NCBI GenBank assembly: GCA_002840125.1
Contig: PGZF01000005.1
Coordinates: 496,001-560,000 of the forward strand
Length of the DNA: 64,000 nucleotides
Origin: Gammaproteobacteria bacterium HGW-Gammaproteobacteria-15
GTDB taxonomy: Bacteria > Pseudomonadota > Gammaproteobacteria > Enterobacterales > Alteromonadaceae
Reading direction: 5' to 3'
Each line of letters starts with the position of its first letter. Position 1 is the first letter of the stretch. Of the stretch, positions 18,857 through 28,151 are shown piece after piece. Both the position numbers and the translations under genes were made by a program. The notes under the pieces are model-generated. The model had not been told where the DNA came from. It worked only from the letters and a program-made list of their open reading frames with translations, and made no database searches.

Positions 18857-20059
18857 CTAAAAGAAAGTGATATCCTGCTGCTGCGCCGGGCCAGCTGAAC
18901 GGCCGTGATGATTATGCCGCTGTTCATCAGTGGCATAGGTTTGTTCCATTTGTTTGAGCCAGGTTTTGGCATCCAGCATGGGCAACTGCTCCGGGTGCTG
19001 CTCGCACTGCTGTAAATATTGATGCAGCGCGTCAATATTGTCGCGCACATGAGACACAATCTGGCTGACCCGGTCCTGAAACTGCAGTGCCACCAGCACG
19101 GCTGAAATTTCAGTGCGAATATCATTATTTTGCTGCTGTAGCTGCACGGTTGAAGCTGACATTTGTTCGGTTACTGCGGCAAAGCGGTCCAGTACCTGCT
19201 GAATACTGGCTTCCGACTGGCTTACCGACTGTGCATCAGTCTGGGCCGCACTACCAGCCACTTGTACTACCTTAGTGATGGCAGCATTAATAATATCGAC
19301 GGTCGACGACATTTTCTGACCGGTCTCACTTGATTGACTGGACAGCGTGCGCACTGCATCTGCTACTACCGCAAAACCGCGGCCGGCCTCACCGGCGCGG
19401 GCCGCTTCTATGGCAGCATTGAGTGCCAGCAGATTAGTTTGCTGAGCAATGGCGGCCACTTCGGTTGCCATCGTTCTGAGCTCGCCGGTGTAATCAGTCA
19501 GTTTGGTTATCTGGCTTAGCATGTCGTCGCGACTGCGCTGGGTAAGTTTCAGCGAATTAATAACCTGGGTAAGTTCACTCTGGCTTTGCGCCATCACGAC
19601 TAAGGCGCCGCTTTTGCCACCACTGGTTTGCGCCGCTTCGGTGCCGGTCACGGTCTGCTCCAGTTTGGTATACAGGCCGGAAAAGCGGTTGCTAAGTGCG
19701 ACTATGGCCTCTTCGGTCTGGCTGCGTGAGCTTTCAATCTGCTTGGTCCAGATTGGCATGGCCTGTAAAAACAACTGCATTAAGTCGCGGCTAAAAGCAG
19801 CATGTGGCGTGTTGCTGTCTGCCGGCGTATTACCACTGTGCTGCGTTGCCGCCCATTGCCGCTGCACTGTGCGGCGAGTCCATACCAGCCCTCCTGCTGT
19901 AGCGGCCAGCAACAAGCCAGCACCGAGCAGTGATAACAGCGATACACCAGCCAGGCTTAGCAGCAGCACCAACGCAAGCAGCAGCTGTGCCAATAGCGGC
20001 CAGTAAAAGGGCATAGCATCCGGCTGACTCATAGCAGAGCCAAGATTATTATTCAGCAT
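18857..20059 (-). CDS. Methyl-accepting chemotaxis-like protein without a large sensor domain
   Basis: 400 aa receptor-like protein, first gene of the che operon. Two close hydrophobic segments ([21 protein letters not shown] and [17 protein letters not shown], about 23-60) leave no room for a periplasmic domain. The cytoplasmic signalling tip is clear: [38 protein letters not shown]. It may sense an internal or membrane cue. The ATG at 20059 has AGGA 8 nt upstream; a TTG at 20080 is the alternative. Confidence 0.9.
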   Translation of the reverse strand: MLNNNLGSAMSQPDAMPFYWPLLAQLLLALVLLLSLAGVSLLSLLGAGLLLAATAGGLVWTRRTVQRQWAATQHSGNTPADSNTPHAAFSRDLMQLFLQAMPIWTKQIESSRSQTEEAIVALSNRFSGLYTKLEQTVTGTEAAQTSGGKSGALVVMAQSQSELTQVINSLKLTQRSRDDMLSQITKLTDYTGELRTMATEVAAIAQQTNLLALNAAIEAARAGEAGRGFAVVADAVRTLSSQSSETGQKMSSTVDIINAAITKVVQVAGSAAQTDAQSVSQSEASIQQVLDRFAAVTEQMSASTVQLQQQNNDIRTEISAVLVALQFQDRVSQIVSHVRDNIDALHQYLQQCEQHPEQLPMLDAKTWLKQMEQTYATDEQRHNHHGRSAGPAQQQDITFF

Positions 20060-20236
20060 TGACAGGATCCTTGTTAACAAATAACAGCAGTATCCGGCGA
20101 CGTTGCAAGATTAATGATAACCGCTGTTAGTGTTGATAAGCAGATTTAAACTGCAGGAAAACGGACAAGGCGGCTAAGCAACATACCCGTCAAGTCTGGG
20201 CAACATAGTCAGTGCCGTCAAGTTAACAGAAACAAA

Positions 20237-20254
20237 AAATGTGACATCACATTT
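20237..20254 (-). terminator. Possible terminator after ilvA
   Basis: On the minus strand, 13 nt after the ilvA stop, AAATGTGATGTCACATTT forms an 8 bp inverted repeat with only TG between the arms, followed by TTTG. It is AT-rich, so it is a weak Rho-independent terminator at best. The half-sites TGTGA/TCACA recall a CRP site, but the spacing is far too short. Confidence 0.45.
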
Positions 20255-20266
20255 GGCAGTAGCTGA

Positions 20267-21835
20267 CTAGCCTGCCGTTAAAAACGTCTGGTAGCTGCGG
20301 TTATGGCTGACTTGCTGATACTGATAACCCAGTTTATCCAGGTAAGCAGCGATATCGGCATGGCTGGCAGCTTCAAAACCAGCCAGTACATCGCCGGTGG
20401 CGGCGCCGTGGTTGCGGTAGTGAAATAAGGTAATATTCCAGTGCTCGCCCAATGTATTTAAAAAATTCATCAGCGCGCCAGGGTATTCCGGAAAGTTAAA
20501 CTGATACACCTGCTCTTGCAGCTCACGTGGTGGCATACCGCCGACCATATGCCGTACATGTAGTTTAGCCAGTTCGTCGTCGGATAAATCCTGATAGTCA
20601 TAGCCAGCGTTGCTGAGCAACTCCTTTACCGTGTTCAGCTCTTGCTGACCATGGCGCAATTTAATACCAACAAAGATATGCGCTTTATTATCACTGGCAT
20701 AACGGTAGTTAAATTCAGTAATGGCACGCCCACCCAGCGTTTGGCAAAAACGGCGGAAGCTGCCTTTTTCTTCCGGTATCGTTACGGCAAACACCGCTTC
20801 TTTTTTCTCGCCCAGCTCACAACGCTCAGATACATAACGCAGTGTATCAAAGTTTAAATTGGCCCCGCTTAACACCGCCGCGAATTGCTGCGGTTTAGTT
20901 AAGGTGCTGTTTTTCAGCTGCTGGCTGTATTTTTTTAAGCCGGCCAGTGCCAGCGCGCCAGCCGGTTCGGCCACGGCGCGTAAGTCATCAAAGATATCTT
21001 TTATCGCCGCGCATATTTCATCGCTGCTTACCGTAACCACTTCATCGCAAAAGCGTTTTGCCAGGTTAAACGTCTCGTTGCCAATGCGTTTTACCGCCAC
21101 ACCATCGGCAAATAAACCCACCCGATCCAGCGTAACCGGCTCGCCGGCCGCCAATGCGGCTTTTAAACAGGCAGCGTCTTCCGGCTCTACGCCGATGACT
21201 TTAACATTCGGCTGTATCGCCTTGATATACACCGCCATACCGGCCATTAAGCCACCACCGCCAACCGGAATAAACACCGCATTAAGCTGGTTATGCTGGC
21301 TAAGTAACTCTTTGGCCACCGTGCCCTGGCCAGCGATAACGTCGCTGTCGTCAAATGGTGGGATATACAGCGCGCCTTCGCTGTTAGCCAGGTTAATGGC
21401 ATAGCTATTGGCTTCGTCAAAGGCGGTGCCGTGCAGCACCACGTTGCCACCCAGCGCTTTTACTGCCGCGACTTTGATTTCCGGCGTGGTGATCGGCATT
21501 ACGATAGTGGCCTTAATGCCCAGTTTACTGGCCGATAACGCCACGCCCTGTGCATGGTTGCCGGCCGAGGCGCACACCACTCTGGCATCGGGGCTATGCT
21601 GTTTTACTTTATGCAGTTTATGAAAAGCGCCACGCAGTTTAAACGAGTACACCGGCTGTTTGTCTTCGCGTTTTAGCAGCACGTTGTGGCCCAGCCGCTG
21701 GCTGAGTTTGCTCATGGCATCCAGTGGAGTTTCTACCGCGGCCTGATATACCGGCGACAGCAAAATCTCACGCAGATACTGCTGCATTAGGTCTGTATCT
21801 GTTTGCTCTGCTTGTACTGTTGCCAGGTTACTCAT
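20267..21835 (-). CDS. ilvA: Biosynthetic threonine ammonia-lyase
   Basis: PLP enzyme converting threonine to 2-oxobutanoate, the first step to isoleucine. The PLP lysine is in YSFKLRGAFHK (near 68), the glycine-rich phosphate loop is GGGGLMAG, and there are two C-terminal ACT-like regulatory regions (about 340-515, with KGSFRRFCQTLG and YPGALMNFLNTLG). These identify the isoleucine-inhibited long form, consistent with 522 aa. GGAG lies upstream of the ATG. It is the last gene of ilvGMDA, separated from ilvD by 346 bp. Confidence 0.96.
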   Translation of the reverse strand: MSNLATVQAEQTDTDLMQQYLREILLSPVYQAAVETPLDAMSKLSQRLGHNVLLKREDKQPVYSFKLRGAFHKLHKVKQHSPDARVVCASAGNHAQGVALSASKLGIKATIVMPITTPEIKVAAVKALGGNVVLHGTAFDEANSYAINLANSEGALYIPPFDDSDVIAGQGTVAKELLSQHNQLNAVFIPVGGGGLMAGMAVYIKAIQPNVKVIGVEPEDAACLKAALAAGEPVTLDRVGLFADGVAVKRIGNETFNLAKRFCDEVVTVSSDEICAAIKDIFDDLRAVAEPAGALALAGLKKYSQQLKNSTLTKPQQFAAVLSGANLNFDTLRYVSERCELGEKKEAVFAVTIPEEKGSFRRFCQTLGGRAITEFNYRYASDNKAHIFVGIKLRHGQQELNTVKELLSNAGYDYQDLSDDELAKLHVRHMVGGMPPRELQEQVYQFNFPEYPGALMNFLNTLGEHWNITLFHYRNHGAATGDVLAGFEAASHADIAAYLDKLGYQYQQVSHNRSYQTFLTAG

Positions 21836-21939
21836 TGTTGCTCCGGTTATTTGGTTCTACTACTTTCTTTGTGGTCAAAGCCTGCGACCCAGGTTTAAAC
21901 TCAGCGCCAAGGAAATACTTTCTTCGCCGCCTTCAAGGA

Positions 21940-21982
21940 GCACATCCCTGTGCCCTCTCAGCCTGCGCGGCATCCCTGCCGC
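21940..21982. repeat. Two small hairpins sharing a CATCCCTG tip
   Basis: GCACA-TCCC-TGTGC at 21940-21953 and GCGGCA-TCCC-TGCCGC at 21967-21982 are perfect stems with the same TCCC loop closed by A:T. The hairpin arm of the large element (minus strand) has the same design: TCTCCAGCA, TCCT or TCCC, TGCTGGAGA. Stem sequences differ while the tip is kept. Confidence 0.6.
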
Positions 21983-22060
21983 TGCTACGAAAGTACACCT
22001 TGTCCCTTCGTCGCAAGTCATGCTGCTTGTGCCATCCGTATCGCTTAAATCGCTAGCGAA

Positions 22061-22155
22061 GACCATAAGCTGCTAAACAAGGCGTCTCCAGCAAGGATGC
22101 TGGAGAGGAGCCTACATGGACGTATTTACGGCGTCCTTGTGTGCAGTTTGTGGTC
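22061..22155. repeat. Dispersed structured element, copy 1
   Basis: Outer arms GACCATAAGCTG (22061-22072) and CAGTTTGTGGTC (22144-22155) pair over 12 bp with two G:T pairs. An inner stem ACAAGG/CCTTGT follows (22077-22082 with 22135-22140). Inside lie a 9 bp hairpin (22085-22106) and the core CCTACATGGACGTATTTACG. The other copies are at 26355-26451 and 49957-50051; their stem sequences differ but still pair. Confidence 0.75.
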
Positions 22156-22181
22156 GAAGCCCACTTAATACGTTCCGATAT

Positions 22182-24032
22182 TTACTCTTCCAACTTCGAC
22201 AAATCCCGCACAGCACCTTTGTCAGCACTGCTGGCCAGCAGGGCATAGGCTTTTAATGCAGAGCTGACAACGCGCTGGCGGTTTTCTGGCTTCCAGCCCT
22301 GCTTGCCTTTGGCATCCATCGCAACACGGCGCCGCGCCAGCTCGTCATCGCTGATGGCAATGCCAATTTTGCGCTGCGGAATATCAATTTCTATTTTGTC
22401 GCCATCTTGTACCAGCGCGATAGCACCGCCGCTGGCAGCTTCGGGTGAGACATGGCCAATCGACAAACCGGAGGTTCCACCGGAAAAACGGCCATCGGTG
22501 ATCAAGGCACAAGCTTTACCCAACCCCATCGATTTTAAGTAACTGGTGGGGTACAGCATTTCCTGCATGCCCGGCCCGCCTTTGGGGCCCTCGTAGCGGA
22601 TAATTACCGCGTCACCGGCCACGACCTTGCCTTTTAATATTGCCTCTACCGCATCGTCCTGGCTTTCAAACACCCGGGCGCGGCCGCTAAATACCAGGTT
22701 TTCTTTTTCTACCCCGGCAGTTTTTACAATACAGCCCTGCGGTGCCAGGTTACCAAACAACACGGCTAAGCCACCGTCTTGCGAATAAGCATGTTCTTTA
22801 CTGCGGATACAGCCTTCTACCCGATCGTCGTCGACGCTGGGGTAACGGCAATTTTGTGAAAATGCCTGGGTAGTGCGGATCCCGGCCGGGCCAGCAGCGT
22901 AAAACTGCTGTACTTCAGTGGACGGGCTGGTTTTAAGATCCCATTGCTCCAGCACCGCTGCCAGCGAGCTACCCGACACATGCGGCGTATTGGGGTTTAA
23001 CAAGCCAGCACGGTTCAGCTCGGCTAAAATGCCGATCACGCCACCGGCGCGGTGCACATCTTCCATATGGTACTTTTGCGTTGACGGCGCTACTTTGCAC
23101 AAATGCGGAACTATGCGCGATAAGCGGTCAATATCGGCCATGGTAAAGTCAACGTCTGCTTCCTGCGCCGCAGCCAGTAAATGCAACACGGTATTGGTAG
23201 AACCACCCATGGCGATATCCAGCATCATGGCATTTTCAAAGGCGGTTTTATTGCCGATACTGCGCGGCAGGGCGCTCTCGTCATCGTTTTTATACCAGCG
23301 GTTGCACAGCTCCATGATTCTGAAACCGGCCTGCACAAATAACTCTTTACGATCAGCATGGGTCGCCAGCAAGGATCCATTACCCGGCTGGCCCAAGCCT
23401 AAAGCCTCAACTAAGCAGTTCATTGAGTTGGCGGTAAACATCCCCGAGCAGCTGCCGCAAGTAGGGCAGGCGCTGCGCTCAATTTGCTCGCTGTCGCTGT
23501 CGGTTACTTTAGGGTCGGCCGCCGACACCATGGCATCAACTAAATCGAGCTTAATAATTTGATCCGACAGCTTGGTTTTACCCGCTTCCATCGGCCCGCC
23601 GGAGACAAAAATGGCCGGTACGTTTAAGCGCATCGCCGCCATCAACATGCCGGGGGTGATCTTGTCGCAGTTAGAAATACACACCATGGCATCAGCGCAG
23701 TGCGCATTCACCATATATTCCACCGAGTCGGCTATCAGCTCGCGCGACGGCAGGCTATACAACATGCCGCCATGGCCCATGGCAATGCCATCATCTACAG
23801 CTATGGTATTGAACTCTTTGGCAATACCACCGGCATCTTCTATGCTTTTCGCCACCAGCTTGCCTAAATCACGCAGGTGCACATGGCCGGGTACAAACTC
23901 GCAGAATGAGTTCACTACGGCAATAATCGGCTTACCAAAATCGGTGTCTTTAACACCGGTGGCACGCCACAGTGCGCGGGCGCCCGCCATATTGCGGCCT
24001 TCGGTAACGGTGGCGGATCTTAACTTTGGCAT
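22182..24032 (-). CDS. ilvD: Dihydroxy-acid dehydratase
   Basis: Iron-sulfur enzyme making the 2-oxo acids that precede valine and isoleucine. Cluster cysteines lie in [11 protein letters not shown] and [18 protein letters not shown]. The C-terminal swivel domain has [23 protein letters not shown]. Length 616 aa is normal for the [4Fe-4S] enteric type. It is transcribed after ilvM with a 61 bp gap. Confidence 0.97.
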   Translation of the reverse strand: MPKLRSATVTEGRNMAGARALWRATGVKDTDFGKPIIAVVNSFCEFVPGHVHLRDLGKLVAKSIEDAGGIAKEFNTIAVDDGIAMGHGGMLYSLPSRELIADSVEYMVNAHCADAMVCISNCDKITPGMLMAAMRLNVPAIFVSGGPMEAGKTKLSDQIIKLDLVDAMVSAADPKVTDSDSEQIERSACPTCGSCSGMFTANSMNCLVEALGLGQPGNGSLLATHADRKELFVQAGFRIMELCNRWYKNDDESALPRSIGNKTAFENAMMLDIAMGGSTNTVLHLLAAAQEADVDFTMADIDRLSRIVPHLCKVAPSTQKYHMEDVHRAGGVIGILAELNRAGLLNPNTPHVSGSSLAAVLEQWDLKTSPSTEVQQFYAAGPAGIRTTQAFSQNCRYPSVDDDRVEGCIRSKEHAYSQDGGLAVLFGNLAPQGCIVKTAGVEKENLVFSGRARVFESQDDAVEAILKGKVVAGDAVIIRYEGPKGGPGMQEMLYPTSYLKSMGLGKACALITDGRFSGGTSGLSIGHVSPEAASGGAIALVQDGDKIEIDIPQRKIGIAISDDELARRRVAMDAKGKQGWKPENRQRVVSSALKAYALLASSADKGAVRDLSKLEE

Positions 24033-24093
24033 TGCGGTACTCCGTGTGTTCGGTAAATAAAAAGTATAGGGTTAGCTGTTGTTAATAGTGGGC

Positions 24094-24348
24094 TCAGGCG
24101 CTTAATACCGCCAGCTCACTGCCGGCCAATTCCAGTTGCTGCACGTCATACAGTTTGTGCAACTGGCTGGTTAATAAATGAATTGGCTTATCCCCACTGA
24201 CGGTCAACGTAATGTTCAGGCTTTTGGCATCATGACGCGGTGTCAGCTGCAAGCCGGCCAGCTCATAGCCGCGATAGCGGGTAACCTGTAACAGGCGCTC
24301 AACGACAGCCGGGGTGTTAGTGGCGGTAATATTCAGTACGTGGTTCAT
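24094..24348 (-). CDS. ilvM: Acetolactate synthase II small regulatory subunit
   Basis: 84 aa ACT-domain subunit that stabilises and activates the IlvG catalytic subunit. Its ACT pattern is [25 protein letters not shown] followed by LNITLTVSG and a helix [17 protein letters not shown]. The ATG overlaps the ilvG stop by 4 bp (ATGA), so the subunits are translationally coupled. Length is typical for IlvM. Confidence 0.93.
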   Translation of the reverse strand: MNHVLNITATNTPAVVERLLQVTRYRGYELAGLQLTPRHDAKSLNITLTVSGDKPIHLLTSQLHKLYDVQQLELAGSELAVLSA

Positions 24349-26000
24349 GCTTTTGCCTCCGTGATCATCTCTTCATTCGCCGCACCCGGCGGTACTAATG
24401 GCCAAACGTTGTCTTTATCGTCAATGCATACATGCAGTAAATAAGGCCCGGGCCAGGTAAACATGGCTTCCAGTGCGCTTTCTACTTCATCTTTGCGGGT
24501 TATACAGTGGCCCGGTATGGCAAAGGCGGCCGCCAGGGCGACAAAATCCGGGTTGTCGGATAAATCGGTTTCGCTGTAACGTTCATTAAAAAACAACTGC
24601 TGCCACTGTTTCACCATGCCTAAGCGCTGGTTATCAACAATGACAATTTTTACCGGCAGCCGAAACCGCTTAATGGTGGCCAGTTCCTGCACGTTCATCA
24701 TAAAAGAGCCATCGCCGCTGACGGTGATCACTGTATCCTGCGGCCGCGCCAACTTAGCGCCGATCGCCGCCGGTAAACCAAAACCCATAGTGCCAAGGCC
24801 ACCGCTGGATAAATGATTACGCGGGCTACTAAAGCGCATATGTTGTGCCACCCACATTTGGTGCTGGCCCACGTCGCAGCACACCACGCTGTTATCCGGC
24901 ATTCGTTCGCTTAACTGCTTTAACATCAGTGGCGCATAAATACGCTCGCCCGGGTGATCATAACGCCAGCCGTATTGCTGCTTTAATTGCGCACACTGTG
25001 CCAGCCAATCTGCACAGTTAGTACCGGCTGATATTGCCGGCAGTATCTGCTTCATATCACCCAGCAGTGCCACATGGGCAAAACGCACCTTGTTAATCTC
25101 AGCCGGGTCAATATCGACGTGGATCACCTTGGCGTGCGGCGCGAATTTTTGCAGGTTGCCGGTAACGCGGTCATCAAAACGGGCGCCTAAGCAGATTAAT
25201 AAATCGCACTGCTGCACCGCCAAATTAGCCGCCTGAGTGCCGTGCATACCCAGCATGCCCAGGTAATGTGCGTTGTCTTTTGCCACCGAGCCCATGGCTT
25301 TTAACGTGGTTACCGACGGCATTGGGTTAGCAGTTAAAAACTGCTGCAGCTGGCTCATCGCCCCGGCCATATGCACCCCACCACCGATATAAGCCATCGG
25401 CTTTTGCGCGGCCGCTATTAAGGCGCGCGCTTTGCCGGCATTGGCCAGCGAGGTATGCACTGAAGCGGCCTTGGATGCTTTGGCATGTTCCGCTTGATAC
25501 GCAATTTCGGCCAGCTGCACATCTTTAGGGATATCAACCAGCACCGGCCCCGGCCTGCCGCTTTGCGCAATGGCAAAGGCCTCATGCAGGGTGGCGGCCA
25601 GCTCTGCTACGCTGCGTACCATAAAACTATGTTTGGTCACGGCCAGGCTTAAACCCAGTACATCAATTTCCTGAAAGGCATCGGTGCCCATCACGGCTTG
25701 TGATACCTGGCCGGTAATAGCTACTACCGGTACCGAGTCCAGCATGGCATCGGCTAACGAGGTGATAAGGTTAGTGGCACCCGGGCCGGAGGTGGCCATA
25801 CAGACGCCAACCTTGCCGGAAGCTCGGGCATAGCCGATAGCGGAGAAGGCGCCGCCCTGCTCATGCCGGCACAGGTAGTGCTTTACGTCGCTTTGGTACA
25901 GCGCGTCGTAAATCGGCATAATAGCGCCACCGGGGTAGCCGAAAATAGTATCGACCCCGTGTTGTTGCAGCACCTGTAGTACCAATTCTGCGCCTTTCAT
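24345..26000 (-). CDS. ilvG: Acetolactate synthase II large subunit
   Basis: Thiamine diphosphate enzyme condensing pyruvate with pyruvate or 2-oxobutanoate. The catalytic glutamate region ([20 protein letters not shown]), the FAD-binding middle domain ([12 protein letters not shown]) and the ThDP motif [18 protein letters not shown] are all present. Length 551 aa is normal. The frame is open throughout, unlike the broken ilvG of E. coli K-12. It is preceded by the leader peptide and attenuator. Confidence 0.96.
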   Translation of the reverse strand: MKGAELVLQVLQQHGVDTIFGYPGGAIMPIYDALYQSDVKHYLCRHEQGGAFSAIGYARASGKVGVCMATSGPGATNLITSLADAMLDSVPVVAITGQVSQAVMGTDAFQEIDVLGLSLAVTKHSFMVRSVAELAATLHEAFAIAQSGRPGPVLVDIPKDVQLAEIAYQAEHAKASKAASVHTSLANAGKARALIAAAQKPMAYIGGGVHMAGAMSQLQQFLTANPMPSVTTLKAMGSVAKDNAHYLGMLGMHGTQAANLAVQQCDLLICLGARFDDRVTGNLQKFAPHAKVIHVDIDPAEINKVRFAHVALLGDMKQILPAISAGTNCADWLAQCAQLKQQYGWRYDHPGERIYAPLMLKQLSERMPDNSVVCCDVGQHQMWVAQHMRFSSPRNHLSSGGLGTMGFGLPAAIGAKLARPQDTVITVSGDGSFMMNVQELATIKRFRLPVKIVIVDNQRLGMVKQWQQLFFNERYSETDLSDNPDFVALAAAFAIPGHCITRKDEVESALEAMFTWPGPYLLHVCIDDKDNVWPLVPPGAANEEMITEAKA

Positions 26001-26045
26001 TTTGTATCCTCTGTATGTTTAACCGCTTTTTTCAAGGCCCGGAAA

Positions 26046-26083
26046 CGACAAAACCCCCGGTCCTTGCGGAGCGGGGGTTTTGT
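26046..26083 (-). terminator. Attenuator terminator of the ilv operon
   Basis: The leader transcript forms an 11 bp perfect stem (ACAAAACCCCC with GGGGGTTTTGT) with a GC-rich loop, then GTCGTTT, between ilvL and ilvG. A competing pairing is available: the upstream GCGGGGG and GTTTTGG (26113-26134) can bind the CAAAACCCCCGC arm and act as antiterminator. This is the layout of branched-chain attenuation. Confidence 0.85.
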
Positions 26084-26101
26084 TGGAATTCGCTTTCTAC
26101 G

Positions 26102-26191
26102 CTACTTTTTTTCCAAAACACCGCCCCCGCGGAGATTAATAATCACCACGACCACGAGGACAATAATGTTCAGAACAGTAGCTAAACGCAT
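26102..26191 (-). CDS. ilvL: ilv operon leader peptide IlvL
   Basis: 29 codons starting ATG CGT TTA GCT and ending GAA AAA AAG TAG. 16 of 29 residues are Ile, Val or Leu, including the run IIVLVVVVII at residues 9-18. Ribosome stalling on these codons when charged tRNAs are scarce would free the antiterminator and let ilvG be read. It lies 19 bp before the terminator hairpin. The peptide differs from the E. coli sequence but keeps its composition and place. Confidence 0.88.
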   Translation of the reverse strand: MRLATVLNIIVLVVVVIINLRGGGVLEKK

Positions 26192-26517
26192 AATTTGATT
26201 CTTACTTATTTACTTGGTTAAAAACTATTTTAGTTATATAGCCTGCAAAGCAGACTGAATTACTATTAGAAATAGCCGTCTATCAGTCTGAAGTCAACAG
26301 GTTTTTCTGATTTGCTAAAAAATAGTCGATTGGGCAACAGCCACATCGAAGTGAGAATCGGCTTACACTAAACCAACCGTTGCAGGCCTGGACGGCCGAA
26401 TCGAGCCTACAGGGACGTATTTACGGCGTGTTGGTGTGTGTAAGCCGGTTCGATAGTTTGCACCTTTAGTCATGAGCAACGTAAACTTAAGCCATTCGTT
26501 AATCAGTGTGGTGGCCT
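26192..26517. other. Divergent region between ilvL and the DUF1289 gene
   Basis: 326 bp without a gene. The first 150 bases are AT-rich and must hold the ilv promoter (minus strand), though no clear -35/-10 pair can be named. The right half is filled by copy 3 of the dispersed structured element (26355-26451). Confidence 0.6.
26355..26451. repeat. Dispersed structured element, copy 3
   Basis: Outer arms GAATCGGCTTACAC (26355-26368) and GTGTAAGCCGGTTC (26438-26451) pair over 14 bp with one G:T pair. The inner stem is ACCAAC/GTTGGT (26372-26377 with 26430-26435). The core GAGCCTACAGGGACGTATTT continues as ACGGCGT, nearly identical to copy 1. Its left inner hairpin is a different sequence (GGCC-TGGAC-GGCC), so that arm is replaced. 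Confidence 0.75.
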
Positions 26518-26760
26518 GTGGATCAGTTAGAGCTGTTTGAACTGCCCAATCCCTGTATCGGTGTGTGCCAAAGCAACAGCCGCGGCTACTGCATTGGCTG
26601 TTTGCGCTCACGTGATGAGCGCTTTAACTGGCATGCCAAACCGATAGAAGAGCACGCGCATATTCTAAAGCTGCTAAGCCAACGTCGGGCGCGACTTAAT
26701 GCCAAAACCAAAGCAGACAAAGAGCCGCCGGGTGCAGGCGAATCTTTAGAGTTATTTTAA
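26518..26760 (+). CDS. DUF1289 small cysteine-rich protein
   Basis: 80 aa from the GTG at 26518; an in-frame GTG at 26506 would add four residues. The family pattern is clear: NPCIGVCQSNSRGYCIGCLR, four cysteines that probably bind a metal, followed by RDERFNWHAKPIEEHAHILKLL. The function of DUF1289 proteins is not established. It stands alone with a hairpin terminator 3 bp downstream. Confidence 0.87.
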   Translation: MDQLELFELPNPCIGVCQSNSRGYCIGCLRSRDERFNWHAKPIEEHAHILKLLSQRRARLNAKTKADKEPPGAGESLELF

Positions 26761-26762
26761 GC

Positions 26763-26784
26763 AAAAAGCCTGCAGGCTTTTTAA
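26763..26784 (+). terminator. Terminator after the DUF1289 gene
   Basis: AAAAAGCC-TGCA-GGCTTTTT, an 8 bp perfect stem starting 3 nt after the stop, with the T run forming the 3' arm. The A and T runs on both sides mean it could also work in the other direction. Confidence 0.75.
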
Positions 26785-27111
26785 AGTAACCTTCCGGTTT
26801 AGCACACCATAAATTCAGTAGCATTAAACTCTGCTTTACAGTGTCTATTGTTGTACGCTACGTTTCAATTAGCTGGATAACTGCGTAGTAATAATATTCA
26901 GCATAACAAGAGAGACTCTGGTTGCTGTTCGTTATTTATCATTAAAAATATAGTGGTAACATCCTATTGCATATTTTCCATCATATAATGTATAAAACTT
27001 GCGTAGATAGGGATATTACTTTTGCTAAGCCACCTCAGGCCTTGCACTACCTTACCTGTATTTTCAGATTTAAATCAATCCGTTATATTTTCTATAATTC
27101 AAGGAATACAT
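26783..27111. other. AT-rich upstream region of the lipoprotein operon
   Basis: About 330 bp with no convincing gene, more AT-rich than its surroundings. A possible promoter is TTGCAT (26967-26972), 18 bp, TATAAA (26991-26996), with an overlapping TATAAT at 26984. AAGGAA lies before the ATG at 27112. The rest shows nothing I can name. Confidence 0.45.
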
Positions 27112-27795
27112 ATGAATAGGACAATTAACCGCTCAGCGAAAGTGGTTTTCGCGGCAGGGTTTGCGGCGGTGCTATTAAATGGCTGCGCGTCGACCTCATC
27201 ACAAGTAATTGAAACACCAAAGGTAGCCAGTTATGGCACCAGCTATAACGGTACTAAAAGCAAGTTAGTGGTAGGTCAGTTTGTCAATCGTGCAAACTTC
27301 CAAAACGGATTGTTTTCAACCGGTGTTGATATGCTCGGCAATCAGGCTAAAACGTCGCTTATTAGCCATTTACAGCAGACGAATCGCTTTAGCGTAATGG
27401 ATCGCGACAATATGCAGTTATTGTCAGGCGAAGCTGAAATAACTGGCGTACAGCAATCTCTGAAAGGAGCTCGTTACGTTATTACCGGAGACGTCACCGA
27501 ATTTGGCCGTAAAGCTATTGGTGATAGACAATTGTTCGGTCTTTTGGGTAAAGGTAAGTCGCAGATTGCGTATTCAAAGGTGACGTTAAATGTGGTTGAT
27601 GTCGCTAGCTCAGAGGTTATTTACTCTGTTCAAGGCGCGGGCGAGTATAGCCTGTCTGAGAGAGAGGTAATTGGCTTTGGTAGCACAGCAAGCTACGATG
27701 CTACACTTAATGGCAAAGTACTTGATTTGGCTATTCGTGAAGTGGTTAACAAGCTCGTCACCGGTTTAGAATCTGGCCAGTGGCAAGCAGAATAG
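27112..27795 (+). CDS. CsgG/HfaB-like outer-membrane lipoprotein
   Basis: 227 aa lipoprotein; lipobox LLNGC with the acylated Cys near residue 21. The CsgG-type fold follows: KLVVGQFVNRANF, TSLISHLQQTNRFSVMDRDNM, GARYVITGDVTEFG, and a C-terminal REVVNKLVTGLESGQW. CsgG forms the curli secretion pore, but relatives in this operon type have unknown roles. The ATG at 27112 has AAGGAA upstream and begins a proper signal peptide, unlike the frame opening at 27022. Confidence 0.87.
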   Translation: MNRTINRSAKVVFAAGFAAVLLNGCASTSSQVIETPKVASYGTSYNGTKSKLVVGQFVNRANFQNGLFSTGVDMLGNQAKTSLISHLQQTNRFSVMDRDNMQLLSGEAEITGVQQSLKGARYVITGDVTEFGRKAIGDRQLFGLLGKGKSQIAYSKVTLNVVDVASSEVIYSVQGAGEYSLSEREVIGFGSTASYDATLNGKVLDLAIREVVNKLVTGLESGQWQAE

Positions 27796-27805
27796 AGACA
27801 CTATC

Positions 27806-28150
27806 ATGAAGAAAATAGTATGTGCACTTAGCGTGCTGGTAGCTCTCTCTGCCTGTAAAACCACCGAATCCCTTTACTACCACGGCGAATATAACAAAGC
27901 CGTTTACACCTATTTCAAAGCTGATGAATCAACACCAGCAGATCAAATAGCCACTTTGCAACAAATCATACAAGCTGCAGAAGCAGCAGGTAAGCCCGTG
28001 GCACCAGGCATTCATGCCCATCTTGGTTTATTGTATTTCGATACAGGTAATGCCACTCAAGGACAACAACATTTTGAATATGAAAAAGCCTTGTTTCCTG
28101 AATCAGCAAAATATCTCGACTTTTTATTAAAATCACGGCAAGGAGCCTGA
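27806..28150 (+). CDS. DUF4810 lipoprotein
   Basis: 114 aa lipoprotein with lipobox LSAC (Cys near 17). The short mature part is helical with a TPR-like look: YYHGEYNKAVYTYFK near the start, and GIHAHLGLLYFDTGNATQGQQHFEYEKALFPES. It is the middle gene of a three-lipoprotein set (CsgG-like, DUF4810, DUF799) that recurs in Neisseria and many gammaproteobacteria. It lies 10 bp after the first gene. Function unknown. Confidence 0.85.
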   Translation: MKKIVCALSVLVALSACKTTESLYYHGEYNKAVYTYFKADESTPADQIATLQQIIQAAEAAGKPVAPGIHAHLGLLYFDTGNATQGQQHFEYEKALFPESAKYLDFLLKSRQGA

Positions 28151-28151
28151 T

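Larger units (their letters stand above)
21836..22181. other. ilvD-ilvA intergenic region with repeated hairpins
   Basis: 346 bp without a convincing gene. It holds two small hairpins with a shared CATCCCTG tip (21940-21982) and a copy of the dispersed structured element (22061-22155). The unusual length inside an otherwise tight operon suggests insertion of repeat material. ilvA may still be read from the ilvG promoter or have its own. Confidence 0.7.

Noticed and set aside
20059..20160. Sigma-28 promoter for the che operon
   Set aside because: No TAAA-N15-GCCGATAA-like pair could be found upstream of the first receptor gene.
20237..20254. CRP-like palindrome TGTGA/TCACA before the che operon
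   Set aside because: Only 2 bp separate the half-sites, where CRP needs 6; better read as a weak hairpin after ilvA.
27022..27111. Upstream extension of the CsgG-like lipoprotein
   Set aside because: The extra 30 residues would hide the signal peptide; AAGGAA precedes the ATG at 27112.
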